Program-made: the position numbers and the translations under genes | The notes under the pieces: model-generated | Seen by the model: only the letters and a program-made list of their open reading frames with translations | What the model was told of the DNA's origin: nothing | Databases searched by the model: none | Shown here: piece after piece, positions 1 to 6,192 of the stretch | How the letters are laid out: each line of letters starts with the position of its first letter | Position numbering within the stretch: position 1 is the first letter of the stretch | DNA from: Syntrophaceae bacterium UBA2251 | GTDB taxonomy: Bacteria > Desulfobacterota > Syntrophia > Syntrophales > UBA2251 | Assembly (NCBI GenBank): GCA_002347815.1 | Contig: DDXV01000022.1 | Span: 626-10,696 of the forward strand | Direction: 5' to 3' | DNA length: 10,071 nt

Positions 1-279
1 GGTGGCGGTGGTGGTGCCGTCGCCGGCCGTGTCGGAGGTCTTTGACGCCACTTCCTTCACCATCTGGGCGCCCATGTTCTCGAATCTGTCCTCCAGTTCG
101 ATTTCCTTGGCCACGGTGACGCCGTCCTTCGTGATGTTCGGCGCCCCCCAGGACTTCGCGATGACGACGTTGCGTCCCCGGGGTCCCAGGGTGACCTTGA
201 CGGCGTTGGCGAGCGTATCGACGCCCTTCATGATCTTTTCCCGGGCTACGCCTTCATACTTGATTTCCTTGCCAGCCAT
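1..279 (-). CDS. groEL: Chaperonin GroEL (Hsp60), N-terminal 93 residues, cut by window edge
   Basis: This is the large subunit of the ATP-driven protein-folding chamber in the cytoplasm, which works with the GroES lid. The visible part begins MAGKEIKYEGVAREKIMKGV and continues through the equatorial domain. It includes the LGPRGRNVVI nucleotide-binding loop (about residues 32-41), the KDGVTVAKEIELED stretch and the ATP/Mg motif GDGTTT at residues 86-91, whose Asp87 corresponds to the catalytic Asp87 of E. coli GroEL. The reading frame is open to the window edge, so the C-terminal part lies outside. The ATG has a strong Shine-Dalgarno (GAGGAGGG on the minus strand, about 285-293) and lies 19 bases after the groES stop codon, the usual groES-groEL order in one operon. 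Nothing is odd in the visible part. Identity is very secure from the sequence itself. Confidence 0.98.
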   Translation of the reverse strand, partial: MAGKEIKYEGVAREKIMKGVDTLANAVKVTLGPRGRNVVIAKSWGAPNITKDGVTVAKEIELEDRFENMGAQMVKEVASKTSDTAGDGTTTAT

Positions 280-298
280 ATGCGTCCCTCCTCAACGG

Positions 299-586
299 TT
301 ATTCGAGCACGCCCAAGATGTCGTCGACCCTCATGATGAGGTATTCCGTGCCGTCGATCTTGATCTCCGTGCCGGAGTACTTGCCGAACAGGATCCGGTC
401 CCCCTTCTTCACGTCCATCGGGATCAGTTTTCCGTCCTTGTCCTTTCGGCCGGGGCCGACGGCGATGACCTTCCCCTCCTGGGGTTTTTCCTTGGCCGTG
501 TCGGGAATGATGATGCCCCCGGCCGTCTTCTGCTCCTCTTCGACCCTCTCCACAATGACGCGATCATGCAGTGGTCTTACCTTCAT
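299..586 (-). CDS. groES: Co-chaperonin GroES (Hsp10)
   Basis: This 95-residue protein has the normal length for GroES. It forms the heptameric lid on the GroEL cavity. The start MKVRPLHDRVIVERVEEEQ is the conserved first strand. The segment KTAGGIIIPDTAKEKPQEG (about residues 20-38) contains the mobile loop with the GGIIIP hydrophobic tripeptide that docks onto GroEL. GKVIAVGPG, the KKGDRILFGKYSGTEIKIDG region and the C-terminal EYLIMRVDDILGV strand are all typical. The ATG follows a strong AAGGAGG (complement of about 596-602). It is the first gene of the leftward groES-groEL operon and divergent from mnmA. A sigma70-like promoter is visible upstream, but I see no CIRCE element. Confidence 0.98.
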   Translation of the reverse strand: MKVRPLHDRVIVERVEEEQKTAGGIIIPDTAKEKPQEGKVIAVGPGRKDKDGKLIPMDVKKGDRILFGKYSGTEIKIDGTEYLIMRVDDILGVLE

Positions 587-626
587 GCCTTTCTACCTCC
601 TTGATAAAAATGATGATCCGATGATG

Positions 627-651
627 TTGGCAACGGCCGACGCCTTGCCGG
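627..651 (-). repeat. Imperfect inverted repeat in the groES leader
   Basis: TTGGCAA at 627-633 faces TTGCCGG at 645-651, giving five perfectly complementary bases (GGCAA/TTGCC) separated by 11 bases. It lies between the predicted groES promoter and the groES start codon. That is where a repressor such as HrcA would act in organisms with CIRCE, but the sequence is not CIRCE. It may be an operator, a leader hairpin or chance in GC-rich DNA. Confidence 0.25.
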
Positions 652-661
652 AATACCCTTA

Positions 662-689
662 AATTTATGCATGGAAACGACGCTGTCAA
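662..689 (-). promoter_or_regulatory. Probable sigma70-type promoter of groES-groEL
   Basis: On the minus strand a perfect -35 TTGACA (complement of 684-689) is followed after 16 bases by TAAATT (complement of 662-667), a fair -10. The groES ATG is about 75 bases downstream. The patch is AT-rich compared with its surroundings. A sigma32 reading was considered because the -35 is preceded by C (CTTGACA) and a CCAT lies downstream, but the spacing does not fit the heat-shock consensus. The start site is not demonstrated. Confidence 0.55.
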
Positions 690-791
690 GGGTGCACGGG
701 AAAATTTCACGCGGCGGGAAACCGAAAACGACCGCGGCCGTCGATTTCAACACTCCCGGCCCTGCCTGAGGCTCCCCGGCGGAAATAGTTG

Positions 792-940
792 TTGACAAAA
801 CCGTGGGCATATTGAATTTCTGCTTCAGCGGGTCCGTTGCCGGAACGGCGGCCGGGACAGGCGCGAGGCCCCGCTTCCGCGCGCCGCGGTCCCCGAGCCG
901 TGCCGGTCGGGGATCCCGGCCTGACAGGGAGGAGACCACG
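792..940 (+). promoter_or_regulatory. mnmA leader: possible -35 box and GC-rich hairpin
   Basis: A perfect TTGACA occurs at 792-797, but at the 17-base spacing the -10 would be AATTTC (815-820), which is poor, so the promoter is tentative. From there to the GTG of mnmA runs a GC-rich leader of over 100 bases. It includes TCCCCGA (890-896) pairing with TCGGGGA (907-913) around a 10-base loop, extended by GG/CC (888-889 with 915-916) across a bulged T. The hairpin ends about ten bases before the ribosome binding site AGGGAGGAG (926-934). The rest of the 587-940 gap holds no gene I can support. Confidence 0.3.
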
Positions 941-2014
941 GTGCCGTCTCGGGAAAGGGTTTGGGTGGCGATCAGCGGGGGGGTCGATTCCTCCGTGGCC
1001 GCCTGGCTTCTCAAAGAACGGGGATACGAGGTGACGGGCGTAACGATGCGCCTGGCCCTCCGGCAGGAAAGCCCTCGCACCCGGCGCTGCGGGCGGGATG
1101 CGATCGCGGATGCCGCGCGGGTCTGCGAGGTCATCGGGATCCCGCACGAAATCGTGGATTTCGCGCAGGCCCTGGAGACGGAAGTCATCGACAAGTTCGT
1201 CCGGGAATACCTCCGCGGCCGAACCCCGAATCCGTGCATCGACTGCAACCGTTCCATCAAATTCGGTCTCCTCCTGGCCCAGGCCCGCGCCCGGGGCTTC
1301 CGCTTCCTGGCCACGGGCCATTACGCCCGGATCGAGGAGGCCGGCGGGCGACGGCGCCTGCTGCGCGGACGAGACCGGAGCAAGGACCAGACCTACTTCC
1401 TCTATCCCATTCCGGCGGCGGACCTGGGATCGATCCTCTTTCCCCTGTCCGACCTGACGAAGGGGGAGGTCCGGGAACTCGCCCGGCAGGCGTCGCTTCC
1501 CGTCGCGGAGAAACCGGAGAGCCAGGACCTGTGCTTCGTCCCCGCCGGCGGTTACGGCGAACTGATCCGGGAAAGGGGCGGCGACATCCGTCCCGGCCCC
1601 ATCGTGGACCGGCGGGGGCGCGTCCTGGGCGAGCATCGGGGAACGATTCACTACACCATCGGCCAGCGGACGGGGCTCAGGATCAGCGCCCCGCGCCCCC
1701 TCTATGTCACCGGCATCGACGCCACCGGCAACCGGATCGTCGTGGGGGACAAGGCGGAGGTCCGGGCGCCGGGGCTCGTCGCCGGCGGGATGAACTGGTT
1801 CGTCCCGGAGTGCCCGCCGGAGGCGGACGTGAAGATCCGCTACCGGAAGAGGGCCGTTCCCGGCCGGATCACGCCGGACGGCGAGGGAATCAGGATCGAC
1901 TTCGCCGAGCCCCAGGAGGCCGTCACCCCGGGACAAGCCGTGGTCCTCTACCGGGGCGACGAGGTCCTCGGCGGCGGGGTGATCGACGCGGTCCTGCCGG
2001 CCGCGGAACCTTGA
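941..2014 (+). CDS. mnmA: tRNA-specific 2-thiouridylase MnmA
   Basis: MnmA makes 2-thiouridine at wobble position 34 of tRNA-Lys, -Glu and -Gln, adenylating the uridine with ATP and transferring sulfur from a persulfide. The 357-residue product has the usual family length. Visible motifs are the PP-loop SGGVDSS (residues 12-18), TPNPCIDCN with the likely catalytic Cys99, KDQTYFL (148-154), and SQDLCF with the persulfide-carrying Cys198. HYTIGQRTGL and the C-terminal beta-barrel region RYRKRAVPG also match the family. I chose the GTG start because AGGGAGGAG stands seven bases or so upstream and the protein then begins just before the first strand (RVWVAISGG). The open frame extends back to an ATG at 803, but that would add 46 low-complexity Ala/Gly/Arg residues with no binding site. 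The gene is divergent from groES and convergent with the cupin gene. Identity is secure. Confidence 0.97.
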   Translation: MPSRERVWVAISGGVDSSVAAWLLKERGYEVTGVTMRLALRQESPRTRRCGRDAIADAARVCEVIGIPHEIVDFAQALETEVIDKFVREYLRGRTPNPCIDCNRSIKFGLLLAQARARGFRFLATGHYARIEEAGGRRRLLRGRDRSKDQTYFLYPIPAADLGSILFPLSDLTKGEVRELARQASLPVAEKPESQDLCFVPAGGYGELIRERGGDIRPGPIVDRRGRVLGEHRGTIHYTIGQRTGLRISAPRPLYVTGIDATGNRIVVGDKAEVRAPGLVAGGMNWFVPECPPEADVKIRYRKRAVPGRITPDGEGIRIDFAEPQEAVTPGQAVVLYRGDEVLGGGVIDAVLPAAEP

Positions 2015-2031
2015 CCCGCCGTTCGCGGGTC
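2013..2031. terminator. GC-rich hairpin overlapping the mnmA stop codon
   Basis: GACCCGC (2013-2019) and GCGGGTC (2025-2031) are perfect complements around a CGTTC loop. The first arm starts inside the mnmA TGA stop. No T-run follows on either strand, so it is not a classical intrinsic terminator. It may protect the mRNA 3' end or act with the palindrome at 2059-2084. Confidence 0.35.
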
Positions 2032-2058
2032 GGGACGACAGAGGGGTCCACGCCACGG

Positions 2059-2084
2059 AGGGCATCCCGGGCCCGGGATGTCCT
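2059..2084. terminator. Palindrome between convergent mnmA and cupin genes, probable two-way terminator
   Basis: CATCCCGGGCCCGGGATG at 2063-2080 is a perfect 18-base palindrome. In RNA the arms extend outward by A-U, two G-C and one G-U pair to 2059-2084, giving an 11-pair stem with a GGCC loop. It sits between the 3' ends of two convergent genes, the expected place for a bidirectional terminator. There is no T-tract on either side, so it may be a stem-only or Rho-assisted terminator. Confidence 0.45.
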
Positions 2085-2117
2085 GAAGGGGTATCGCTGT
2101 CGGCCTTCGCGGGCGCC

Positions 2118-2564
2118 TTACCCCGGCTCGTCGACGGGCAGGGTGATGTACTCCCCGTTCAGGCAGACGGGGATCAGGCCACCCGTTTTCCCCACCGTCG
2201 CATCGACGGGGCGGATGCCGTGCGGAACGCCACGGGGAATATAGACGGCGGCCGGCGTCTCGACCCGGTATGTCTCGTTGCCCATGAGGACTTCGAACGT
2301 GATGGCCTTCTCCTCGCCGATCATCAGGTACATCTCGTCGAAGGCGTGCTTGTGCGGCGTCGCCCGGTCCGTCCCGATGGCCAGGTCCTTGAGTTCCTGG
2401 GTGATCTCCTTGATGAAGAGGTAAAGCGCCCAGGCCCGGGCCTCGGGAACCAGTTCCTTGCCCATCAGCACGGGGTAGGGAATGGCCTGGCTGAAGTCGT
2501 GATCCGGCAGTTCGCTGACCAACGTGGGTTTCCGCACGATGAAACGCTCATGCTGGTTGCTCAT
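2118..2564 (-). CDS. Single-domain cupin protein, function unknown
   Basis: The 148-residue protein carries one complete cupin metal site. Motif 1 is HKHAFDE with His71, His73 and Glu77, and motif 2 is PRGVPHGIRP with His115, so all four usual metal ligands are present. The flanking EMYLMIGEE and ETPAAVYIPRGVPH strands fit a small beta-barrel. There is no signal peptide or membrane segment, so it is probably cytoplasmic. The ATG is chosen because AGGAGGG lies just upstream; the frame stays open further upstream by chance, antisense to the nucleotidase. It is divergent from the nucleotidase gene and convergent with mnmA, so it is probably transcribed alone. Cupins of this size include dioxygenases, isomerases and small-molecule binding proteins, and the sequence does not let me choose. 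The long N-terminal part (residues 1-60, with YLFIKEITQEL) is not something I recognise. Confidence 0.85.
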   Translation of the reverse strand: MSNQHERFIVRKPTLVSELPDHDFSQAIPYPVLMGKELVPEARAWALYLFIKEITQELKDLAIGTDRATPHKHAFDEMYLMIGEEKAITFEVLMGNETYRVETPAAVYIPRGVPHGIRPVDATVGKTGGLIPVCLNGEYITLPVDEPG

Positions 2565-2593
2565 GGTTTTCCCTCCTCCGCAATCGGTGGCCC

Positions 2594-2622
2594 AACGTAT
2601 CAAACGGTCCGGGGTTTGTCCA
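2594..2622 (-). promoter_or_regulatory. Possible sigma70-type promoter of the cupin gene
   Basis: On the minus strand TGGACA (complement of 2617-2622) and TACGTT (complement of 2594-2599) are spaced by exactly 17 bases and lie about 30 bases before the cupin start codon. The -35 matches five of six consensus positions; the -10 is weak. Confidence 0.4.
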
Positions 2623-2657
2623 CCGGAATGCGGGCCCGAACCCCACCCCGCATCCGG
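2623..2657. repeat. Inverted repeat between the divergent cupin and nucleotidase genes
   Basis: CCGG-A-ATGCGGG (2623-2634) faces CCCGCAT-CCGG (2647-2657), giving 11 pairs with a single bulged A at 2627 around a 12-base centre. It directly abuts the predicted -35 of the cupin gene, so it could be a regulator site serving one or both divergent genes. The rest of the 2565-2831 gap is GC-rich with no gene. A TTGACC at 2727-2732 could be a -35 for the nucleotidase, but no good -10 follows it. Confidence 0.3.
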
Positions 2658-2831
2658 CGACCGGGCCTGACGGGGCAACGGGGGCGGACCAGAACCCGGG
2701 GCGTCCCGCCGGGGGGCCGTTCGCGCTTGACCTCCCGGGGCGGAAAGGATAGGGATTGGGCATCCGCACCCCGTGAACACCGCCACGGCGCGACGCCGGC
2801 CCCGTGGTTCCCGACCCACCAGGAGGATGCG

Positions 2832-4787
2832 ATGAAAAGAACGATGGCGCGCGTCTTCAGTCTGATCGCCGTGCTGGCCCTGTGGGGCGCCGCGCCGTTG
2901 TATGCCCGGGACCCGGCCTTGAGGATCGTTCATACGAACGACCTCCACTCGCACCTCCTGGGATTCGCCCCGGAGATCGACTACCGGCCGGACCGGACGG
3001 GCGCCGACCGCACCGTCGGCGGCTGGGCGCGCCTCGCCACGGCGATCGCGCGGGAGAAGGCCGCGAGCCCGCACCCCGTGCTCGTTCTCGACGGCGGCGA
3101 CTTTCTCATGGGGTCCCTCTTCCACACGATCAGCCGGGAGGCGGCGGCGGAACTCCGGCTGCTCAAGGCGATGGGGTACGACGCCGCCGCCTTCGGCAAC
3201 CACGAGTTCGACCTGAAGCCCGCGGGCGTGGCGCAGATGCTCGCCACGGCGCGGTCCGCGGACGGCCTGCCGGCGCTCGTCCAGGCGAACCTCCGCTTCA
3301 GCCCGGGCGATCCGCGGGACGACGCCCTGGCCGAACGGTTCGCCGAAGGCCTCGTGAAGCCCTACATCATCCTCGACAGGGACGGACTGAAGATCGGGAT
3401 CTTCGGCCTCCTCGGCCGGGGGGCGGCCGAGATGGCGCCCTTCGCCAAACCGCTCGTCTTCGCGGACCCTGTCGAGACCGCCCGCCGGACGATCGACCGC
3501 CTCCGGAACGGCGAGAAGGTGGACTGGGTCGTCTGCCTGTCCCACAACGGCCTGGGCCGCATGGCCGGACCGCTGGACGACGTCGCCCTGGCCAGGGAGG
3601 CGCCGGGGATCGACGCCATCGTCGGAGGCCACAGCCACACCCGCATGGAGACGCCGCTCCGCGTGGGCGACACGGTGATCGTTCAGGCCGGCGCCAACGG
3701 CCGCTGGGTCGGCGTGCTCGACCTGGAGCGACGGAACGGGCGGATCGCGATCCGGGCGTACCGGTCGGTCCCGATCGACGCGCGCATCCCCGCCGATCCG
3801 GCGATCCAGCGGCGGATCGAGGCCTTTGCCGGCATCGTCGACCAAAACGTCCTGAAGGCGCACGGCCTGTCCTTCCGCCAGGTCATCGGGGAGACGGCCT
3901 TCGACCTGACCCTGAAGGAAGAGGAATCCAACCTCGGCAACCTCATGACGGACGCCCTCGTCTGGATGGCGAACCGCCACGCCTTCGATCCCGCGGACCC
4001 CGCGACGAAGGTCGTCATGGCCGTCGAATCGAACGGCGTTATCCGGGACGACCTGATGAAAGGCCGGACCGGCGCGCTCGCCGTGACGGACATCTTCCGG
4101 GCGATCCCGCTGGGCCTCGGGATGGACGACACGATGGGCTATCCGGTCATCGCGGTCTATCTCACCGGCGCGGAAATCAAGAAGGCCCTCGAGGTGCTGA
4201 CGAGCATCTACCCGCTCAAGGGCGATCCCTACTTCCTCCAGGTCTCCGGCGTCCGGTTCACCTACAACCCGAAACGCCTGATCTTTGACCGCGTGACGGA
4301 CATCCGGATCGGCTCGACGGAGGGAGGCTGGCGACCGCTCGACACCACCGGCCGGAACAGGGCGCTGTACCGCGTGGCGGCCAACCTCTACAACGCCACC
4401 TTTCTCAAGCTGGTCGGCGACTTCACCTGGCAGATCCTGAAGATCGTTCCCAAGGACCGCCAGGGCCGCCCCGTGGAGAATCTGGCCGATATGCGGATCG
4501 ACGCGGACCCGTCGCGTCCGGGGATCCAGGAGCTCAAGCAGTGGGCCGGGTTCGTGGCCTACCTGAGGCAGTTTCCCGATATCGACGGCGACGGCCGGCC
4601 CGACATCCCGGAGACCTACCGGGGAAAACTCGGCCGGATCGTCCCGCAGCCCAGCCTCCATCCCGTCGACCTCCTGGCGCACGGGTCCTGGCTGACATGG
4701 ACGGTCTTCGGCGCCGGTCTGGTCATCCTGATCGGCCTGGTCCTCGGGATCCGCCGGCTGATTCGCGTTGCGCGGCGGCGTGGATAG
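2832..4787 (+). CDS. Exported 5'-nucleotidase/UshA-family metallophosphoesterase with C-terminal membrane anchor
   Basis: The protein probably releases phosphate from nucleotides or related phosphoesters outside the cytoplasm. Of its 651 residues, 1-25 form a signal peptide (MKRT start, hydrophobic core, LYA cleavage site). The metallophosphatase domain follows, with HTNDLHSH (34-41; Asp37, His39), GGD (Asp90), GNHE (Asn123, His124), SHNG (His238) and GGHSHT (His267, His269), the full two-metal set. The 5'-nucleotidase C-terminal domain (about 350-545) contains NLGNLMTDALVW, TDIFRAIPLG and VYLTGAEIKKALE. Its usual NGGGIR substrate-loop motif reads SNGVIR (400-405). An EF-hand-like loop DIDGDGRPDIPE (583-594) precedes a membrane helix (about 622-640) and an Arg-rich tail, so it is likely anchored with its enzyme domains outside. 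AGGAGG just before the ATG fixes the start. Family is secure, substrate is not. Confidence 0.93.
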   Translation: MKRTMARVFSLIAVLALWGAAPLYARDPALRIVHTNDLHSHLLGFAPEIDYRPDRTGADRTVGGWARLATAIAREKAASPHPVLVLDGGDFLMGSLFHTISREAAAELRLLKAMGYDAAAFGNHEFDLKPAGVAQMLATARSADGLPALVQANLRFSPGDPRDDALAERFAEGLVKPYIILDRDGLKIGIFGLLGRGAAEMAPFAKPLVFADPVETARRTIDRLRNGEKVDWVVCLSHNGLGRMAGPLDDVALAREAPGIDAIVGGHSHTRMETPLRVGDTVIVQAGANGRWVGVLDLERRNGRIAIRAYRSVPIDARIPADPAIQRRIEAFAGIVDQNVLKAHGLSFRQVIGETAFDLTLKEEESNLGNLMTDALVWMANRHAFDPADPATKVVMAVESNGVIRDDLMKGRTGALAVTDIFRAIPLGLGMDDTMGYPVIAVYLTGAEIKKALEVLTSIYPLKGDPYFLQVSGVRFTYNPKRLIFDRVTDIRIGSTEGGWRPLDTTGRNRALYRVAANLYNATFLKLVGDFTWQILKIVPKDRQGRPVENLADMRIDADPSRPGIQELKQWAGFVAYLRQFPDIDGDGRPDIPETYRGKLGRIVPQPSLHPVDLLAHGSWLTWTVFGAGLVILIGLVLGIRRLIRVARRRG

Positions 4788-4818
4788 TCAATCCCTCCGC
4801 TCAGCGATTTGTTTTTGC

Positions 4819-4847
4819 TTGACTTTCGCAAGGCCATTCTTTATTCA
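4819..4847 (+). promoter_or_regulatory. Probable sigma70-type promoter of the OFA transporter gene
   Basis: TTGACT (4819-4824) and TATTCA (4842-4847) are separated by exactly 17 bases in an unusually AT-rich patch between the nucleotidase and transporter genes. The palindrome at 4844-4861 overlaps the -10. Just upstream is a T-rich run (about 4808-4820), but I see no strong stem before it, so a terminator for the nucleotidase gene is not supported. Confidence 0.5.
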
Positions 4848-4861
4848 ATCAGTTGATTGAA
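4844..4861. promoter_or_regulatory. Palindromic operator candidate at the transporter promoter
   Basis: TTCAATCA (4844-4851) and TGATTGAA (4854-4861) are perfect complements around a GT centre, 18 bases in all. The site covers the end of the predicted -10 and the expected start of transcription, a classic repressor position. The AT-rich arms stand out in this GC-rich genome. The size and symmetry suit a dimeric helix-turn-helix regulator, but no regulator gene lies nearby in the window. Confidence 0.55.
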
Positions 4862-4956
4862 CCGCAATATGGAATCTCCCGATGGTCGTGGCCGCGGGCG
4901 TCGGATTTTCCGCACATTGCATTCACACCATTCATCACGAAGGAGGGACGACAGCG

Positions 4957-6189
4957 ATGGCGAAGGAGAATCAGGGGGTCATGCCGAGATGGCTTCCTCT
5001 CGTGGGGGGCGTTTTGGGGAGCACGACGTGCGGTCTCCTCTTGTATGCGTGGAGCGTCTTCATCAAACCGCTGAATGCGGAGTTCGGCTGGAGCCGGGCG
5101 GAGATCGCCCTGGCCTTCGCCCTGTGCTGCCTCGTCTTCGGCCTGACGACCTACCCAGCCGGACGCCTGAGCGACAAATTCGGGCCGAAGGTCGTCGTCC
5201 TGACGGGCGGGATCATTCTGGGGATCGGGTTCGTCCTGTCCGGCTACATCCAGGCAAAATGGCAGCTCTACCTGACCTACGGCCTCGTCGCCGGTTTCGG
5301 AGGCGGCCTGGTCTATCTCCCCCCCATCGCCACGGCCCCGAAGTGGTGGCCGGACCGGCGCGCGCTCGCCACGGGGTTTGCCGTCGTGGGCCTGGGGCTG
5401 GGCTCCTTCATCATGGCGCCCTTGGCGACGTACATCATCGATACGATCGGCTGGCGCTACGTCTTCATCTACGTCGGGGCGGCCATGGGGATCATGGCGG
5501 TCTTCGCCGCCTTCTGCCTGCCCGTGCCGCCGGCGGGCTGGAAGCCCGCCGGCTGGACGCCCCCGGCGCCGGCGCCGGGCGCCGCCGCCCGAAAGACGCG
5601 GGACTACACCTACCAGGAAACCTTCCGCACCCCCCAGTTCTGGCTCCTCTACGTCGCCTATTTCTGCGCGGCGTTCGCGGGACTGATGGTCATCGGCCAC
5701 ATCGCCGGGCACGGCATCGACCAGGGGCTCTCCCCGATGGTCGCCGCCGGCGCCGCGAGCTGGCTTGCCATCTTCAACGCCGTCTCGCGGATCCTGATCG
5801 GCCTCGTCGCCGACAAGACGGGGACACGGGCCTCCTTCGTGGGGATCTTCATCCTCCAGGTCGTGGCCATGCTGCTTCTGTATCCGTCGGGATCGGTCTA
5901 TTGGACGCTGTGGATCGTGGCGGCCCTGATCGGCTGGAACTATGGTTCGATGTTCACCCTGTTCCCGGCAACGTGCCTGCAGTACTTCGGCCCCACCTCC
6001 CAGGGAACGAATTACGGGCTGCTCTTCACCGCCTGGGGGCTCGCCGGATTTGCCGGTCCGTTTGTCGGGGGCTGGCTGAAGGACATGACGGGGACCTACT
6101 ACATCCCGTTCATCGTCGGGGCCGCCGTCGTGGCGATCTCCACCTTCATCACGGCGCTGGTGAAGCCGCCGGCGAAGCTCGACGAATAG
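4957..6189 (+). CDS. OFA-family major facilitator superfamily transporter
   Basis: This 410-residue inner-membrane protein has about 12 hydrophobic helices and should carry a small organic anion or monocarboxylate; the substrate cannot be read from the sequence. The MFS loop motif occurs as GRLSDKFGPK (69-78) and again, degenerate, as GLVADKTGTR (282-291), marking the two six-helix halves. The central loop contains PPAGWKPAGWTPP (191-203), a feature of oxalate/formate antiporter-like (OFA) proteins. Arg278 in helix 8 probably matches the oxalate-binding Arg272 of OxlT, but the helix-11 position of OxlT Lys355 appears to be Trp360 (LLFTAWGLAG). The ATG is preceded by AGGAGGG at 4941-4947; an in-frame ATG at 4882 lacks a binding site and would add 25 unlikely residues. 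It stands alone under its own promoter and palindromic operator candidate, and converges on the hydrolase gene. Confidence 0.92.
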   Translation: MAKENQGVMPRWLPLVGGVLGSTTCGLLLYAWSVFIKPLNAEFGWSRAEIALAFALCCLVFGLTTYPAGRLSDKFGPKVVVLTGGIILGIGFVLSGYIQAKWQLYLTYGLVAGFGGGLVYLPPIATAPKWWPDRRALATGFAVVGLGLGSFIMAPLATYIIDTIGWRYVFIYVGAAMGIMAVFAAFCLPVPPAGWKPAGWTPPAPAPGAAARKTRDYTYQETFRTPQFWLLYVAYFCAAFAGLMVIGHIAGHGIDQGLSPMVAAGAASWLAIFNAVSRILIGLVADKTGTRASFVGIFILQVVAMLLLYPSGSVYWTLWIVAALIGWNYGSMFTLFPATCLQYFGPTSQGTNYGLLFTAWGLAGFAGPFVGGWLKDMTGTYYIPFIVGAAVVAISTFITALVKPPAKLDE

Positions 6190-6192
6190 AAA

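Noticed and set aside
611..626. Short direct repeat GATGAT-cc-GATGAT in the groES leader
   Set aside because: Only six bases twice, with no further copies; likely chance.
668..690. Sigma32 heat-shock promoter before groES (CTTGACA with a downstream CCAT)
   Set aside because: The CCAT lies far too close to the -35-like element for the sigma32 spacing, while a sigma70-type reading has acceptable spacing.
803..940. N-terminal extension of MnmA to the ATG at 803
   Set aside because: No ribosome site precedes 803, the added 46 residues are low-complexity, and the GTG at 941 has a strong site and gives the family's normal length.
707..2065. Long minus-strand open frame opposite mnmA, and long plus-strand frame 961-2244
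   Set aside because: Both overlap mnmA, which has complete family motifs. Their compositions are low-complexity and no start signals are convincing.
2565..4682. Very long open frame on the minus strand opposite the nucleotidase, continuous with the cupin frame
   Set aside because: It is the antisense shadow of a well-supported gene in GC-rich DNA. Its sequence is Arg/Val/Asp/Gly-rich without motifs, and the cupin has its own ATG and ribosome site.
4788..4820. Intrinsic terminator after the nucleotidase, suggested by a T-rich run
   Set aside because: Only a four-pair stem (GGAT/ATCC) with mismatched extensions can be drawn before the T-rich stretch.
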